Assembly (NCBI GenBank): GCA_047967505.1
Contig: CM106541.1
Direction: 5' to 3' (one strand)
Source of the DNA: Dipteris shenzhenensis
Taxonomy: Eukaryota; Polypodiophyta; Polypodiopsida; Gleicheniales
Length of the DNA: 64,000 nucleotides
Positions within the stretch are counted from its first letter, which is position 1, and the number at the start of each line of letters is the position of its first letter. Of the stretch, positions 23,332 through 34,646 are shown in pieces. The translations under genes were made by a program, and so were the position numbers. The notes beneath the pieces are model-generated. The model saw nothing but the letters and a program-made list of their open reading frames with translations, was not told the DNA's origin and did no database searches.

Positions 23332-23510
23332 TGTGGGGGTCAAAGGTCACTGTGCCTTTACCCCGGTTATGTACAATACTCAAACACATATATAAATGAA
23401 TGAAAAAGAAGATTAGGGTGGTTTTGCACCCACCAGAACTTGCGGCTCTCTGTCTCTCTCTCTCTCTCTCTCTCCTTCTTCCATTCTTGCTTCTGTTGAG
23501 AGCACTCTCA
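23332..23510 (+). repeat. Copia-1 5' LTR
   Basis: Starts TGTGGGGGTCAAAGG and ends GAGAGCACTCTCA. It contains a TATATAAAT box near 23389 and a CT microsatellite (about 23449-23475). It matches 29012-29192. Confidence 0.94.
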
Positions 23511-23512
23511 AC

Positions 23513-23524
23513 TGGTATCAGAGC
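23513..23524 (+). promoter_or_regulatory. Copia-1 primer-binding site
   Basis: TGGTATCAGAGC, two bases after the LTR end, matches the initiator tRNA-Met type used by plant copia elements. Confidence 0.92.
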
Positions 23525-24954
23525 CCAGGTGATCTAGCTGAGCATGCGTGAATGCTTGAAGCTCAGCAGCTCTGTGGGAGGAAGGAGAAGCTATGTGGGA
23601 AGCTTTGTGGGTGACTTTACTTGCATCCGAGTGTGTAGAGACCTTGGAGGAACCTTTGGAAAAGTCACTTTGGTTTTGCGAAGTGGTTTTTGAGAGCCTG
23701 TTAAGTGTTTTCAAAGAAAAAGTCATTTTTTGAGCTTTTCCCTATTCCGTTCAATGACAGAGACTCCGTATTGATTTGTAGAGGCAACTATTGCTTGCTT
23801 TTGGTATCCACTTCACTTCAGGAGCTTGGAAACACCTTCATTCTTGAATCTGGGATCATTTCATTGGATTTCTGACTCACTGTGTCAGTTTCTACGTTTT
23901 TTGCCCGAGTGTTGGAACTCAAGTTTGGAGCAACCATTTGTAGATCTGTCAGTTCCGGTGGACTCAGGAGGTTCTAAAACTTCTATGTTGCTCATCATTC
24001 CCACTCCGGTGGAGTTTACAAAGAGCTCTGTTTCCAAAAACGTTTTTCAGTCCATGTGTTGGACCCAGTGATTGAGACCACGGTTTCCAAAACCGTCTGT
24101 CCCATTGCGTTCCAGACACCTAAAAACCCCTATGTGTTAGTTCTTGTGCAAATTCAGTGGAGGATTTTCAGAGTTATAGATCTCTGTGTATTCGATTTCG
24201 TCTCTGTTATGCATTTTTCATTCTAAGGTTTTGAAACCTTAGATTTATGCCACATGGCAGTGGATAAGTGTTGACTCCCATTTCTCACTCATCGGTTGGG
24301 ATTTTGGAGTTCTGGCAGAAGAGAGATATTTGCATATTTTCTTGCTGAGTCCGATTATGCAATGGCACCCATGTTTTGATGCATCTCAGGTTCTATTTTC
24401 AGTAGCGGTCATTACCGTGGGATTATGATTTCTTGAGCATACCTTATGCAGATCACTCTGGTTGCAGTTTGAGCAGTTTGAGCAGTGTGCGCTCATTCGT
24501 AGTATGCATTGGGTTGTAGTGGATGATTTATAGGCCATTTGGATGCATTGCGGTCCTTATTGGATGCGCTGATAAGCCCAAATTGCCTTGTGGGATGCTA
24601 TTTTTTATGGACGCTTTGCATATGGATGCTATTTTATGCTGAGGGACAGGACACATTGCAGGTGATGCACTGATAGTGCTATGCTCTCTTGGATGAGATA
24701 ATATTGATGCATATGCCAATGGACAGTGTTTATGCTTGAGTCATTTGGAACTTATTGGCATTTTCTTTTGGGCCAGATTTGCTCATATGGATGCATAGTA
24801 TATGCACATGAGTCAGATGCATCTTTTGATGCTTTGAGCTTTGAGTTTTGGTGATATTTCACTCTATTGTGGCATACACATTTGGGTGCACCTGGTATTT
24901 GGTGTGATTCTCTCTTGCAAGCACTAGCATTTGGGATTTTGTTTCATTTGCATC
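23525..24954 (+). other. Copia-1 leader
   Basis: A 1.4-kb leader before the gag ATG with no recognisable protein. The same leader, in reverse orientation, is in Copia-3 (40889-42326) and Copia-4 (49804-51225). Open frames in it are not conserved between copies, which argues against coding function. Confidence 0.7.
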
Positions 24955-27900
24955 ATGGCGTCCTCTTCCATGTCTGAAAAGGAGTTTTTCAGCATTTAAA
25001 AGTTTGATGGGACAAACTTTTCTTTGTGGAAAGAACAAATAAGGGATGTGCTTATTCAAAAGAAGCAGATCAAATCCTTGGTAGGGATTGAAGCTAAGCC
25101 TACAAATATGTCTGAGGATGATTGGAATGAGTTGGATGCATTAGCAAAGTCTACTATTAGACTTCATCTTGCAGAGTCAGTTTATTTCACAGTAGTAAAT
25201 GAGCAGACTACGGAAGATTTGTGGAAGAAACTGTGTGCCACTTATGAGAAGGAAACTGCCTCTAATAAAGTTTACCTCATGAAGAGGTTGTTTGAGCTAC
25301 AGATGAAGGAAGGGGTCTCCATTGCTTCTCACTTGAATGAATTCAATATTATTTTCAGCTAGCTTCAGGCTCAGAAGATGAATTTTGATGTGGAGACTAA
25401 GGCAATATTTCTCTTATGTTCATTGCCATCCTCATGGGATACCTTCCGTACAGCTGTCAGTAACTCTGCACCTGGTGGAGTACTGAAATTTGATGATGTT
25501 GTGGGTAGCTTGTTGGCCAAGGAGATTAGACGGAAGTCTATGGATGGCAACAAGCAGGATGCAGCCTTAAATGTGCAAAGGGGCAGATCCCAGTTCAGGG
25601 GGAAGTCCCAAGAAAGAGGGAAGTCTCGTAGCAAATCCAGGGCATGGAACATTGAGTGTTACCACTGTGGCAAGAAGGGCCATATGAAAAAGGATTGCTA
25701 CAAGCTAAAAAGAGAGCAAAAGGATAAGAAAAAAGAATGCAAATTGGGGTGCAAATCAAAAGGAAGAGAGTCCAAGGGAGGACAAAGGAAAAGTGAAGAT
25801 CGAGGAGATCAATGCAGTCACACATGATAGTGACAATGACGTTCTCTTCATGTCTAGTTTATCTGCAGAGTTGCTTACCACTTCAGATGATGCATATTCC
25901 CAGGATTGGATTTTGGATTCTGGTGCTTCATTCCATGTTACTCCCCATAGGGAATGGTTCTCCACTTATGACAGTGGAAAGACAGGTTGTGTGCATCTTG
26001 GAAATGACTATGCATGTGACATAGTGGGAGTAGGTGACATAAAGTTTTCTTTTGCAAATGGGTCTGCATTTGTTTTGAAACATGTGAGACGTGTGCCTAA
26101 GCTGACCAAGAGTCTTATTTCAGTGGGTCAGCTAGATGATGCTGGTTTTCACACGACTTTTGGCTTTCATAGTTGGAAAATTCAAAAGGGCTCTATGCTT
26201 TTGGCCAGGGGTGCCAAGTGTGGGACTTTGTATCCCTTACATGTATCAGGGGTATTTGATCATGTTGTTGCAATAACCGAGCAGCCAAGCACTCTTTGTG
26301 GCATTGCAGGTTGGGGCACATGAGCTAGAATGGAATGAAACTCTTATGTCGTTTGGGAATCAGAATAAATCAGCCCATAAAAGAAGGGGAAAGAAAGAGT
26401 TTGAAAAGCTTGATTTGGTGCATTCAGACGTATGTGGTCCCATGCCTACACGTAGGCGGGGCTGAATACTATGTGACATTCATTGATGATGCAACTAGAA
26501 AGTGTGGGCTTATGCTATAGCTCGGAAGAGTGATGTGTTCCAGGTATTTCAGAAATGGCTGGCCTTGGTTGAGAACCAGTCAGGTAGAACGCTTAAATGC
26601 CTACGGACTGACAATGGTGGAGAGTATCTCTCTCATAACTTTCAGCATTTCTGTGATACACGTGGGATTAAGAGGGAGCTCACATCCCCTCATACTCCAG
26701 AACAAAATCCAGTTGCAAAAAAGATGAACCGTACCATTCAAGAAAGTTTGCAATGCATGCTTTCCAATGCAAGTCTTTCTGGTGGTTTTTGGGCTGAGGA
26801 AATGAAGACTGCAGTGCATGTGATCAATAGATCACCTAGTAAGAGTTTGGATGGTGGTATTCCTGAAGAGGCATGGAGTGGAAAGAAGCCCTCTTACTCT
26901 CATTTGCATATATTTGGGTGTGAGGCATATGCACATGTGCCAAAAGAGCTTCGAAAGAAGCTAGATCCTAAGTCTAGGAAATGCATCTTTCTAGGTTATG
27001 GTGAAAGTGGAGAGATGGGCTATCGTCTCTGGGATCCAGAAGCAAAGAAGATCATACGCAGCCATGATGTAGTCTTCAATGAGAAAAAGATGCATAAGGC
27101 ACCCATGAGGGATGTGGAAATGAGGAGAATCACTTTCCAGGATGTGAATCCACCTGCATATGTTGATAGACAGCAAGGTGTCCATGCACCAAATGTGCAA
27201 GAAATGGTACCACCAAGTACTCCCACAGGTATACAATCAAGGGTAGATGATGGATCATCTATTGGTGGAAATGATGAGCCAAATGTGGTTGATATGCAGG
27301 TGGGACAGCAAGCTGAAATGCCCTTGAGAAGATCTTCTAGAGTGTCTAGACCGCCTGATAAGTTTATTCCAGGGGTAGACTATGTGATACTTACTGATTG
27401 CGGGGAGCCTTCTTGCTACAAAGAGGCTATGATGCACAAGGATCAACGCAAGTGGGACTATGCTATGCAATCAGAGATGAGTTCACTTATGAAGAATAAG
27501 ACTTGGGACTTGGTTTCTTTGCCACATGGAAAGAAAGCATTGCCATGTAAATGGGTCTACAAAATGAAGGTCACAGGTGATGATGTGTCTAGGTACAAGG
27601 CCCGCTTGGTTGCTAAAGGATTCAAGCAAGAGAAGGGTGTGGACTTTGATGAGATATTCTCTTCGGTTGTGAAGATGACCACACTTAGATGCATGCTTGG
27701 ACTAGTGGCAGCAGAGGATATGGAGCTTATACAGATGGATGTCAAGATAACTTTCTTGCATGGGGATTTGCATGAGGAAATTTACATGGTGTAGCCAGAA
27801 GGCTTTGAAGAAAAGGGCAAATAGCATTTAGTTTGCAAGCTGAAGAAGAGTCTCTATGGTCTTAAGCAAGCACCTAGAGAATGGTATTAGAAGTTTGATG

Positions 27901-28958
27901 CTTTCATTCGGTCCCAGGGTTTTAGAAGGAGTGAAATTGATCACTGCCTCTACACTAAAAGGGCTAAGGATAATAGCCTGATAATCTTGGCACTATATGT
28001 GGATGATATGCTATTGGCTAGCAAGAATACTTATGAGCTAGATGCATTAAAGGCCAAGTTGCATGAGGCCTTTGATATGAAGGATTTGGGACTTGCAAAT
28101 CATATTCTTGGTATGCGCATCACGCATGATCGAAGTAGGAAACTCCTTTGGCTTTCACAGAAGGAGTATGTTACAAAAGTATTGTAGTGTTTCAATATGG
28201 AGGGGGGGAAGGCTGTGAGTACTCCATTGCCTCCATATGTGAAACTGAGTCATACAAATAGTCCCAAATTAGATGAGGAAAGGGCCATGATGGCCAAGGT
28301 TCCTTATGCATCAGCGGTTGGGAGTCTTATGTATGCTATGATAGGTACTAGACCAGACATTGCATTTGCAGTGGGAGTTGTTAGTCGGTATATGGCTAAT
28401 CCAAGAAAGACGCATTGGGAGGCAGTTAAGTGCATCATGAGGTACATGAAGGGTACTAAGGAGATGTGCATCTGCTTTGGTAAAGGAGACATGCATGTAC
28501 TTGGGTACATAGATTCAAACTATGCAGGGCATGTGGATAGTAGGAGATCCACTTCTGGTTATGTGTTCACCTTTGCAAGTGGTGGAGTGTCGTGGATGTC
28601 TCACGCACAGAAGTGCATTGCATTGTCTACCACAGAGGCTGAGTATGTTGTTGTAGCCACAGAGGGTTGCAAGGAGGCTATATGGCTTGATCGGCTAGTG
28701 GGAGATTTGGGGATTCATACAGGTGTACTGGCATTGCATAGTGATTCCATGAGTGCTATTTAGCTAGCACGGAATCTGGTCTTTCATGCAAAGACCAAAC
28801 ACATTGAGGTCACGTACAATTTCATCAGGGAGGTACTTGAGGACAAGCGCATAGAGCTTGTCAAGGTTCATATAGATGATAACCCTACAGATATGCTGAT
28901 GAAGAGTCTACCTAGTCAGCAGTTTGAGTATTGTCGTGTATTGATGGGCATTGGCTAG
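24955..28958 (+). pseudogene. Copia-1 gag-pol polyprotein (multiple stops)
   Basis: Gag starts at MASSSMSEKEFFSI, broken at once by TAA (I-stop-KFDG). It shows the copia gag domain and a zinc knuckle CYHCGKKGHMKKDC near 25660; protease WILDSGASFHVT near 25905; integrase LRTDNGGEYLS near 26600; RT with QMDVKITFLHGDL near 27730 and ALYVDDMLLA near 27990 (YVDD box); RNase H with LGYIDSNYAGHVDSRRS near 28500. It ends VLMGIG-TAG. In-frame stops include gag FS-stop-LQ (25360), EIYMV-stop-PEG (27793), EWY-stop-KFD (27888), VL-stop-CFN (28186) and SAI-stop-LARN (28761). Many replace Gln, as expected from CAG to TAG change. Confidence 0.9.
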
Positions 28959-29011
28959 TATGCTCACTGGTTGTTCTCCCTTAAAGGCACATTGTCCTTT
29001 AAGTGGGAGGT

Positions 29012-29125
29012 TGTGGGGATTAAAGGTCACTGTGCCTTTACCCCGGTTATGTACAATACTCAAACACATATATAAATGAATGAAAAAGAAGATTAGGGTT
29101 GTTCTGCACCCACCAAAACTTGTGA

Positions 29126-29156
<31 letters not shown>

Positions 29157-29192
29157 CTTCTTCCGTTCTTGCTTCCGTTGAGAGCACTCTCA
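29012..29192 (+). repeat. Copia-1 3' LTR
   Basis: Starts TGTGGGGATTAAAGG and ends GAGAGCACTCTCA, preceded by the purine tract AAGTGGGAGGT. Confidence 0.94.
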
Positions 29193-29206
29193 CTCTCAAC
29201 AGGAGA

Positions 29207-30193
29207 TAGAAGAAGTGCGCATGAACCAAGCTCTCCAAGCTCAAGAGAAGGAAGTGAGGGATGTGACCTCCAACCTCCACCAAAGTCAAACACAGATGAC
29301 AGTAGCAGTACAAGAAATGGGAATCCTACAGACCTACTATAACTCCTTGATCTCCGCACATGCTCAATAGACAGAGGTAGTGGCACAAGCTCGACTCACT
29401 CTAATTCACAAAGAAGAAGAGCTTCAGGATTGCAAAGACATGAAACAGTACCTGCCTTTAGCATTGATGAGCTTACAAGGGAATGCAGAATCTTAAAGGA
29501 CCAACTTGCTACCACTAAAGAGGCCAATACTTCACAAGCACAAGTCTTGGACTAATGGTCCAATACCATGAAGACATTCCTCAACAGGCAAAGGCAACCT
29601 TGCAAATGAGAAAGCTTAAGGAGGCATATACAACCATCTACTAGAAATACAAATAAAAAATGACTGAGATGCACTCCCAAAAGATAATCGTCTCCAAGCT
29701 TGAACTCCATTTGCTAGTGCACAATAATGAGGCATTGGAACACAACACCAATGATGCCCTACTACAATGCACAACAGTGGTGTACCAAGAGCTTGTGGCT
29801 GCTCTACAAGTGGAAGATCACCTCAACGAACGCATGCTTATCCAATGGAAGCAACTCTAAATCAGGATCATATCTGCTCATCCAACAATCAAAGGGAACG
29901 TTCCATCAGGACTAAAACCCTGTGCATAATTTGCCAATACTTGTCCGAAGATGAGAAAAATATCTTTTGCCTATCTACACATGCCGGGTTTATAGCACTC
30001 AAGATGGAAGCTTTCATTGCATATGTATGCCTCATGGGTAGTCCTCCTCTCACGGTTATTGCAGGTTTGTTGCCATTGCTACAAAGGCCATCACTATTAT
30101 TTGCAAGGCATGACATAACCTACATCCCACCCATGCAGTTGATCCTCCCATCGCACCAGCAAAAAGAAGTGTTAGAAGATGGCAAGGCCTATC
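29207..30193 (+). pseudogene. Unrecognised retroelement-like protein, middle part
   Basis: It continues the frame interrupted at 15996. The first 55 codons (IEEVRMNQALQAQEKEV to LISAHAQ) are Gln/Glu-rich and coiled-coil-like. Further on are several stops and shifts, and an open frame from 29767 ends at the solo LTR insertion (CTATC, 30189-30193). Sequence 29202-29260 is also present at 14970-15034, where it is joined to the start of duplication unit B, indicating recombination within the element. Confidence 0.45.
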
Positions 30194-30546
30194 TGTGAAG
30201 AGAGTGGGAGAGAAGGAAGGAGTCTCACTTGCGGCTTTCTCACATACACAATGGGGGAATACACACAAAGGTGGAGGCTGAAAATAGTTTTCCTCTTCTT
30301 AGTTGTGAAAGCCAAAAGAACTCTAAGTACAAAGGAATAGGTAAACCTGATATGTGGGTCTCAAACCAAACTCAGCTAACTAAGGTGGCATACTAACCGA
30401 GCCACTAACTAGAGTACATAAAGATAGCTATCATCTAGCTATTATTCATGGGCAGTGTACCAACCACGTCTGCAGCTAACAAGTCAGTGACATAAATGCA
30501 CAATGGTCACCCTGGCATATCACGAGTGGAGCTCGATATCTAAACA
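30194..30546 (-). mobile_element. Solo LTR of Copia-6 family
   Basis: 353 bp, starting TGTGAAGAGAGTGGGAG and ending ATATCTAAACA, flanked by CTATC at 30189-30193 and 30547-30551. It matches the Copia-6 5' LTR at 58137-58488 at high identity. There is no internal sequence, so it arose by LTR-LTR recombination after insertion. Removing it with one duplication restores the host frame (GKAYLTSNF). Confidence 0.92.
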
Positions 30547-30551
30547 CTATC

Positions 30552-31690
30552 TCACATCCAACTTCTTATATCTAACCACTCTTTCTGCCAACATCATAAC
30601 CTCACTTACCCTTGCTACTACCACCCTGTTAACCTTCCCCGAGCTCCATCCTAACATCTATTCCCTCCATCGTCTCTTTGCTCATGCCTCTCACCATTTT
30701 CAACTATCCCAATAGTCACAAACTTACGAGCCCCTCACACCTAGCTTTTTCCCCTCCCTTGCTAATCCTACCCTTGAGGATTACCAAGCTGCTCAAACCA
30801 TTTGCCCTGTTCATCCCCCCCTCCCCTCTGCTCCCCCTTTCGCAACTTACACTCTTCCATATTTCTCCCCCATGTCCCTAGATTCTCTCCCTGCCCTGTC
30901 ATCACCTTCGACACTACTTGTGCTTCCATCAGCAGAAAATGACACAGTATTTGATTTCGAAGATCAGGATCCAGATAACCCAATTCATACTCCCATGCCA
31001 AGTTCCAATGATGGGTATGATTTTGATGAGATACCACTTCCCAATAACCCCATCAAGGAATTTTGGAGCAAATATCTTGATATGAAAACTCGAGGTGGAT
31101 GGACCCTGAACAACTTTCCTACCAACGTTCGTCAGCGTCAAATTAGTGAAGGTTGGATTAGAAAGTTGGATCCACAACCTGATTGGTGCTGCCCCAAGCT
31201 TTTTGATGTAATCTTCTTGAAGGAGTACCTGCATGCACCTCCATGTCTCAGAACCCATCCCAAGTTCTATGCAGTTCCACGGTGTAAAAAATGGGAAGCC
31301 AACATCCACACTTTGGGTGAAGATTGAACCACTAATTGGCCAATAATTGAACCATACTCTGGTGTAGAATGGAATATTCAAGGCACAATGGTCCGAGCAC
31401 TTCAACAGCATGAGCAAGTAATGCACGGCAACATTGATTGCTTCCTTTTCCTAAGTGCTATATTCTGTAAAACATTGGAATTCATTCTGAAGGTTCCATG
31501 TTACCTCGATTCCCATTTGCCTCCACTCAGTTTCAATCCCAATGAACGGGTCGATGCTTAGATTACAAGCCAACTCTATCAAAGAGTGACCTTCTTAGAA
31601 GCATGCCACATATCTCTGTTCAAGCAAATGGTGGATAAAGGCTATATGGAAACTGAGCAAAAATTGTATGATGCCAAGGCTTTATAGCAC
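30552..31690 (+). pseudogene. Unrecognised retroelement-like protein, 3' part
   Basis: The host frame continues through SNFLYLTTLSANIITSL, has a TAG at 30713-30715, a Pro/Ser-rich stretch, then a better conserved block: DPDNPIHTP, IKEFWSKYLDMKTRGGW, WIRKLDPQPDWCCPKLFDV, LHAPPCLRTHPKFYAVP. A TGA at 31325-31327 (a Trp position by context) and a TAG near 31558 follow, and the reading ends near EQKLYDAKAL. I recognise no family. It may be an extra ORF of a Tat-like gypsy element, given the minisatellite that follows. Confidence 0.4.
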
Positions 31691-31950
31691 GATCGACTAG
31701 CATGACACAAGTTCCACGGCCACTAGACTAAAGGCATGGACTAAAGGCATGGCAACCCAGGTACGTGCTTGCAATAAGCCATAACCCAAGGATGGGTAAT
31801 CAAATGGATCCGAGAGTATGTTGAGTCTATGCCAACATGGACTTAGCTAGAACATAATGTGTGTGTAGAGTAGCGGCAAAGCTCTGCTTGTACTTGCATA
31901 AGGCTAGAAATAATCCCTCTTAGAAATCCAATTTGCATGTTCTACATGCA
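31690..31950. other. Non-coding stretch before the minisatellite
   Basis: It contains a direct repeat GACTAAAGGCATGG (31725-31738 and 31739-31752) and no recognisable coding sequence. Confidence 0.4.
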
Positions 31951-32405
31951 AGTTCTACAATCGATTTGTACATGCGAGTTCTACATGCAAGTTCTACATA
32001 CAACTTCTACATGTAGAAAGAGAATGTGTTACAACTTCTACGTACAACTTCTACATGTAGAAAGAGAATGTGTTACAACTTCTACATACAACTTCTACAT
32101 GTAGAAAGAGAATGTGTTACAACTTCTACATACGACTTCTACATGTAGAAAGAGAATGTGTTACAACTTCTACATACGACTTCTACATGTAGAAAGAGAA
32201 TGTGTTACAACTTCTACATACAACTTCTACATGTAGAAAGAGAATGTGTTACAACTTCTACATACGACTTCTACATGTAGAAAGAGATTGTGTTACAACT
32301 TCTACATACAAATTCTACATGTAGAAAGAGAATGTGTCACAACTTCTACATACGACTTCTACATGTAGAGAGAGAATGTGTTACAATTCCTACATGTAGA
32401 TAGAG
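31950..32405. repeat. 44-bp minisatellite, about nine units
   Basis: Units contain CTTCTACATGTAGAAAGAGA followed by ATGTGTTACAACTTCTACATAC. The TGTT landmark recurs at 32030, 32074, 32118, 32162, 32206, 32250, 32294, 32338 and 32382, exactly 44 bp apart each time. Units differ by only one to three bases. Each holds the palindrome CTACATGTAG. Irregular related phrases precede it from about 31950. It adjoins a TATA-containing stretch. Confidence 0.93.
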
Positions 32406-32554
32406 AAGCTCTCCAACTTGTATAAATACCCCATAATGGAATGAAGCCCACTCTTTGGGGCATTGTGTTGAGTCTACTAATTTGGTATTCCAAGCATTTG
32501 TCTCAAGTGTCCATGCTTCCTTGCACTCCATGTCCAAGAGCATGTCCTAACCTT

Positions 32555-32705
32555 GCAACTCCTCCTCCCCTCTCCTCCAACCTTGCAACCCATCCTCTCC
32601 CTCTCCTCCTCCCTCCTCCTCCTCCTCCTCCCTCCTCCTCTCTCCTTCTCCTCCCTTGTCCCTCCTCTCTCTTCTTTCCCCCATGCTCTTATACCTTCTT
32701 CCTCT
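32555..32705. repeat. CTC/CT-rich low-complexity tract
   Basis: CTCCTCC and CTCCTCCTC runs over about 150 bp. They explain the Pro/Leu/Ser-rich open frames on the plus strand and the Glu/Arg/Gly-rich one on the minus strand. Confidence 0.8.
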
Positions 32706-32810
32706 CCCACTCCTATGCTTCCCCCAAACCCTTAGTTCCTCAACCCTTAATCTCCATGATCTACCAGGGAGACAAGTTCTCCACCATGTACTCTACTCTA
32801 AGCCTTAGAA

Positions 32811-33015
32811 CCCCTTCTAACCCTGGAACTCCTTCTAACCCTAGAACCTCCTTCTAAACCTTGGAACCCCTTCTAACCATGGAACTCCTTCTAACCCTAG
32901 AACCTCCTTCTAAACCTTGGAACTCGTTCTAAACCTTGGAACCTCCTTCTAACCCTAGAACCTCTTCTAAACCTTGGAACCTCCTCCTAACCCTTAAACT
33001 CCTCCTAAACCCTAC
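32811..33015. repeat. Degenerate 17-18-bp tandem repeat
   Basis: Units resemble CTTCTAACCCTAGAACCTC or CTTCTAAACCTTGGAAC, about eleven times, with 17-19 bp spacing. Confidence 0.75.
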
Positions 33016-33183
33016 AACCCCCAATGAAGGCGAAAGCCTTCATTACCTCAACCATGAAGATACACGTCCCTTTTACACATGCATGCACTATGTTTGCTCA
33101 CTACAAGCCTACATCTCTCACCAAAACACGACTCGAGGCCCTAAGCTACATGTATACTACAATCGACAACCCTAATATATCTG

Positions 33184-33882
33184 TGTAAGAAAATAATATG
33201 ACATCTGTGCTCAACAGATAATAGGATCTCGTATGCAAGAGAGAAAACAAGATAGTACGGGAATCAAAATTTTGATTATTATAGAACTGATACAATAGAT
33301 GGCGCTGCATTCCAACCGTGCACTCGTGTGAAAGAAGCTTCGATGGCATGCTAGAAACATTAGAAGACGGAGGCTAAATGCTAAGGAATCAGGGTTGTTG
33401 TAGCCAGTGATGAAATGGGCTTCACGGGCTTGCTCTTATATAGCCACCAGTCATAGTCAGTTAGGCTCAATTGGGTGACCGACCCAGTCCACCCAAAACG
33501 GTCGACCAGGGGTCGGTACAAAAACAGGCTGTCGACCATACGATAGAACCGGTGCGCAAAACAGAGCCATCCAAGATCATGTGAGGCTCCAAACGGGGCT
33601 TGCAACCTGAGAGTGGGTTGCCCCGGGAAATGCTCCGTCCACCTTCAGTGCGGTCAGTCAAGGGATGCCTTCCCGCACTTGCATGTAGCCTAGTTGGCGG
33701 TGTGCCAACTCTATCTGAAGCCGTCCAACCATCAGGCCACACATGGCCCCCATCTGGTGTCCAAACCAGGACGTACCGGATAACCAAGCTACTCAAATGC
33801 CTTCTCCTCATATGGGGGGCTTACAAGTAGAGTTAGCTGGTTTCTGCATAGTTACACGAAAGTGGAGCATTGATATCTAACA
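33184..33882 (-). repeat. Copia-5 3' LTR
   Basis: 699 bp, plus-strand ends TGTAAGAAAATAATA and GATATCTAACA. It matches 43484-44215, which carries a short extra stretch near 43860-43905. Confidence 0.92.
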
Positions 33883-34399
33883 CCCCCCCTCAATGTCCAC
33901 CCGCAAGTGAACATACTTTTTTGGCCCAATGTCAAGTCGATGAAGATGCCTCTCCAGCAAGTCTCTTCCAAGAGCCTTCGTGAAGATGTTCGCAGCATTT
34001 TTTGTAGTCGAATAGTACACCAAGTTGACCTCTCCATTCATGATGAGCTCACGTACAAAGTGATATTGAATCTCAATGTATTTTGTGCAAGCGTGGAACA
34101 CCGAGTTCTTTGCAATCACCATGCAACTCTAATTGTCACATGATAACTGCGTAGGCTTTTTCTGCACTGCACCCATGTCCCCCAAAATCCTCCTCAACCA
34201 TACTACCTCGCAAGAAGCAAAGCATGCAGATTTGTACTCGGCCTCGGTAGAAGAAAGAGCAAATGTGGGTTTCTTCTTGCTGACCCATGACACAACTCTA
34301 CCTCCAAGTGAGAAATAGTACCCTGTCACTGATCTCCTGCTGTCCACGTCTCCTTCCCAATCCGAGTCACAGAATCCGGTCAAGATGTTGCCCTTGGTA

Positions 34400-34646
34400 C
34401 TCGGGGGGGTCACTATGTATAAACCCTCTATATCACGTGCGTTCAAGGCCTATATTTAAAATCCCTTATCTGTAAATTTTTTCATTAATAAAATGTACCC
34501 CTTTTCTATACAAATCTGTAAATTTTTTCCAAAACTATTTAAAATAGTCCCTTCTATATATTTATTTCTGTAAATTTTAGGAATAAAAAATATCCTTCTG
34601 TTGAACTCACGTGATAGGGTTACATATGATGAGTGACCCCCCCGAG
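34400..34646 (+). mobile_element. MITE-3 (247 bp, 8-bp TSD)
   Basis: It begins CTCGGGGGGGTCACT and ends AGTGACCCCCCCGAG, flanked by CCTTGGTA at 34392-34399 and 34647-34654. It lies in the RNase H part of Copia-5 and so post-dates that element. This copy fixes the duplication length at 8 bp, since the ninth base differs on the two sides. Same orientation as MITE-1. Confidence 0.93.

Larger units (their letters stand above)
23332..29192 (+). mobile_element. Copia-1, Ty1/copia retrotransposon
   Basis: 5' LTR 23332-23510, primer-binding site 23513-23524, gag-pol 24955-28958, purine tract 29001-29011, 3' LTR 29012-29192, target duplication CTCTC at 23327-23331 and 29193-29197. The two LTRs differ by about nine substitutions in 180 bp plus a change in CT-repeat length. 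It is the same family as Copia-3 and Copia-4 here. Multiple stops make it dead. Confidence 0.95.
15997..29201 (-). mobile_element. Copia-2, Ty1/copia retrotransposon with a nested Copia-1
   Basis: The element is minus-strand. Its 3' LTR is at 15997-16254 and its 5' LTR at 23079-23331 plus 29198-29201 (split by Copia-1). Target duplication GGAGA is present at 15992-15996 and 29202-29206. A primer-binding site complementary to initiator tRNA-Met adjoins the 5' LTR at 23067-23078, and a purine-rich tract (CTTGAGGGAAGG on the minus strand) adjoins the 3' LTR. Gag, protease, integrase, RT and RNase H follow in Ty1/copia order. Stops and shifts make it non-functional. Confidence 0.93.
32406..33183 (+). 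other. Possible LTR with TATA box and simple repeats
   Basis: TATAAATACC at 32421-32430 follows the minisatellite, then comes CT-rich DNA (32555-32700) and an array of CCTTCTAACC(C)TGGAA type repeats (32811-33015). This arrangement would fit the 3' LTR of the degenerate retroelement to the left, but no matching 5' LTR was found. The sequence near 32970-33045 (ACCCCCAATGAAGGCGAAAG) is repeated at 58489-58552. Copia-5 is inserted at the end (33184). Confidence 0.35.

Noticed and set aside
23449-23475. CT microsatellite as a separate feature
   Set aside because: It is part of the Copia-1 LTR and is present in the 3' LTR with different length.
31950-32405. CRISPR-like array
   Set aside because: The units are contiguous 44-bp repeats without unique spacers, in a plant-type context; it is a minisatellite.
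32441-32857. Pro/Leu/Ser-rich 138-codon frame
   Set aside because: It is the translation of CT-rich low-complexity DNA, and the opposite strand gives an equally long frame.
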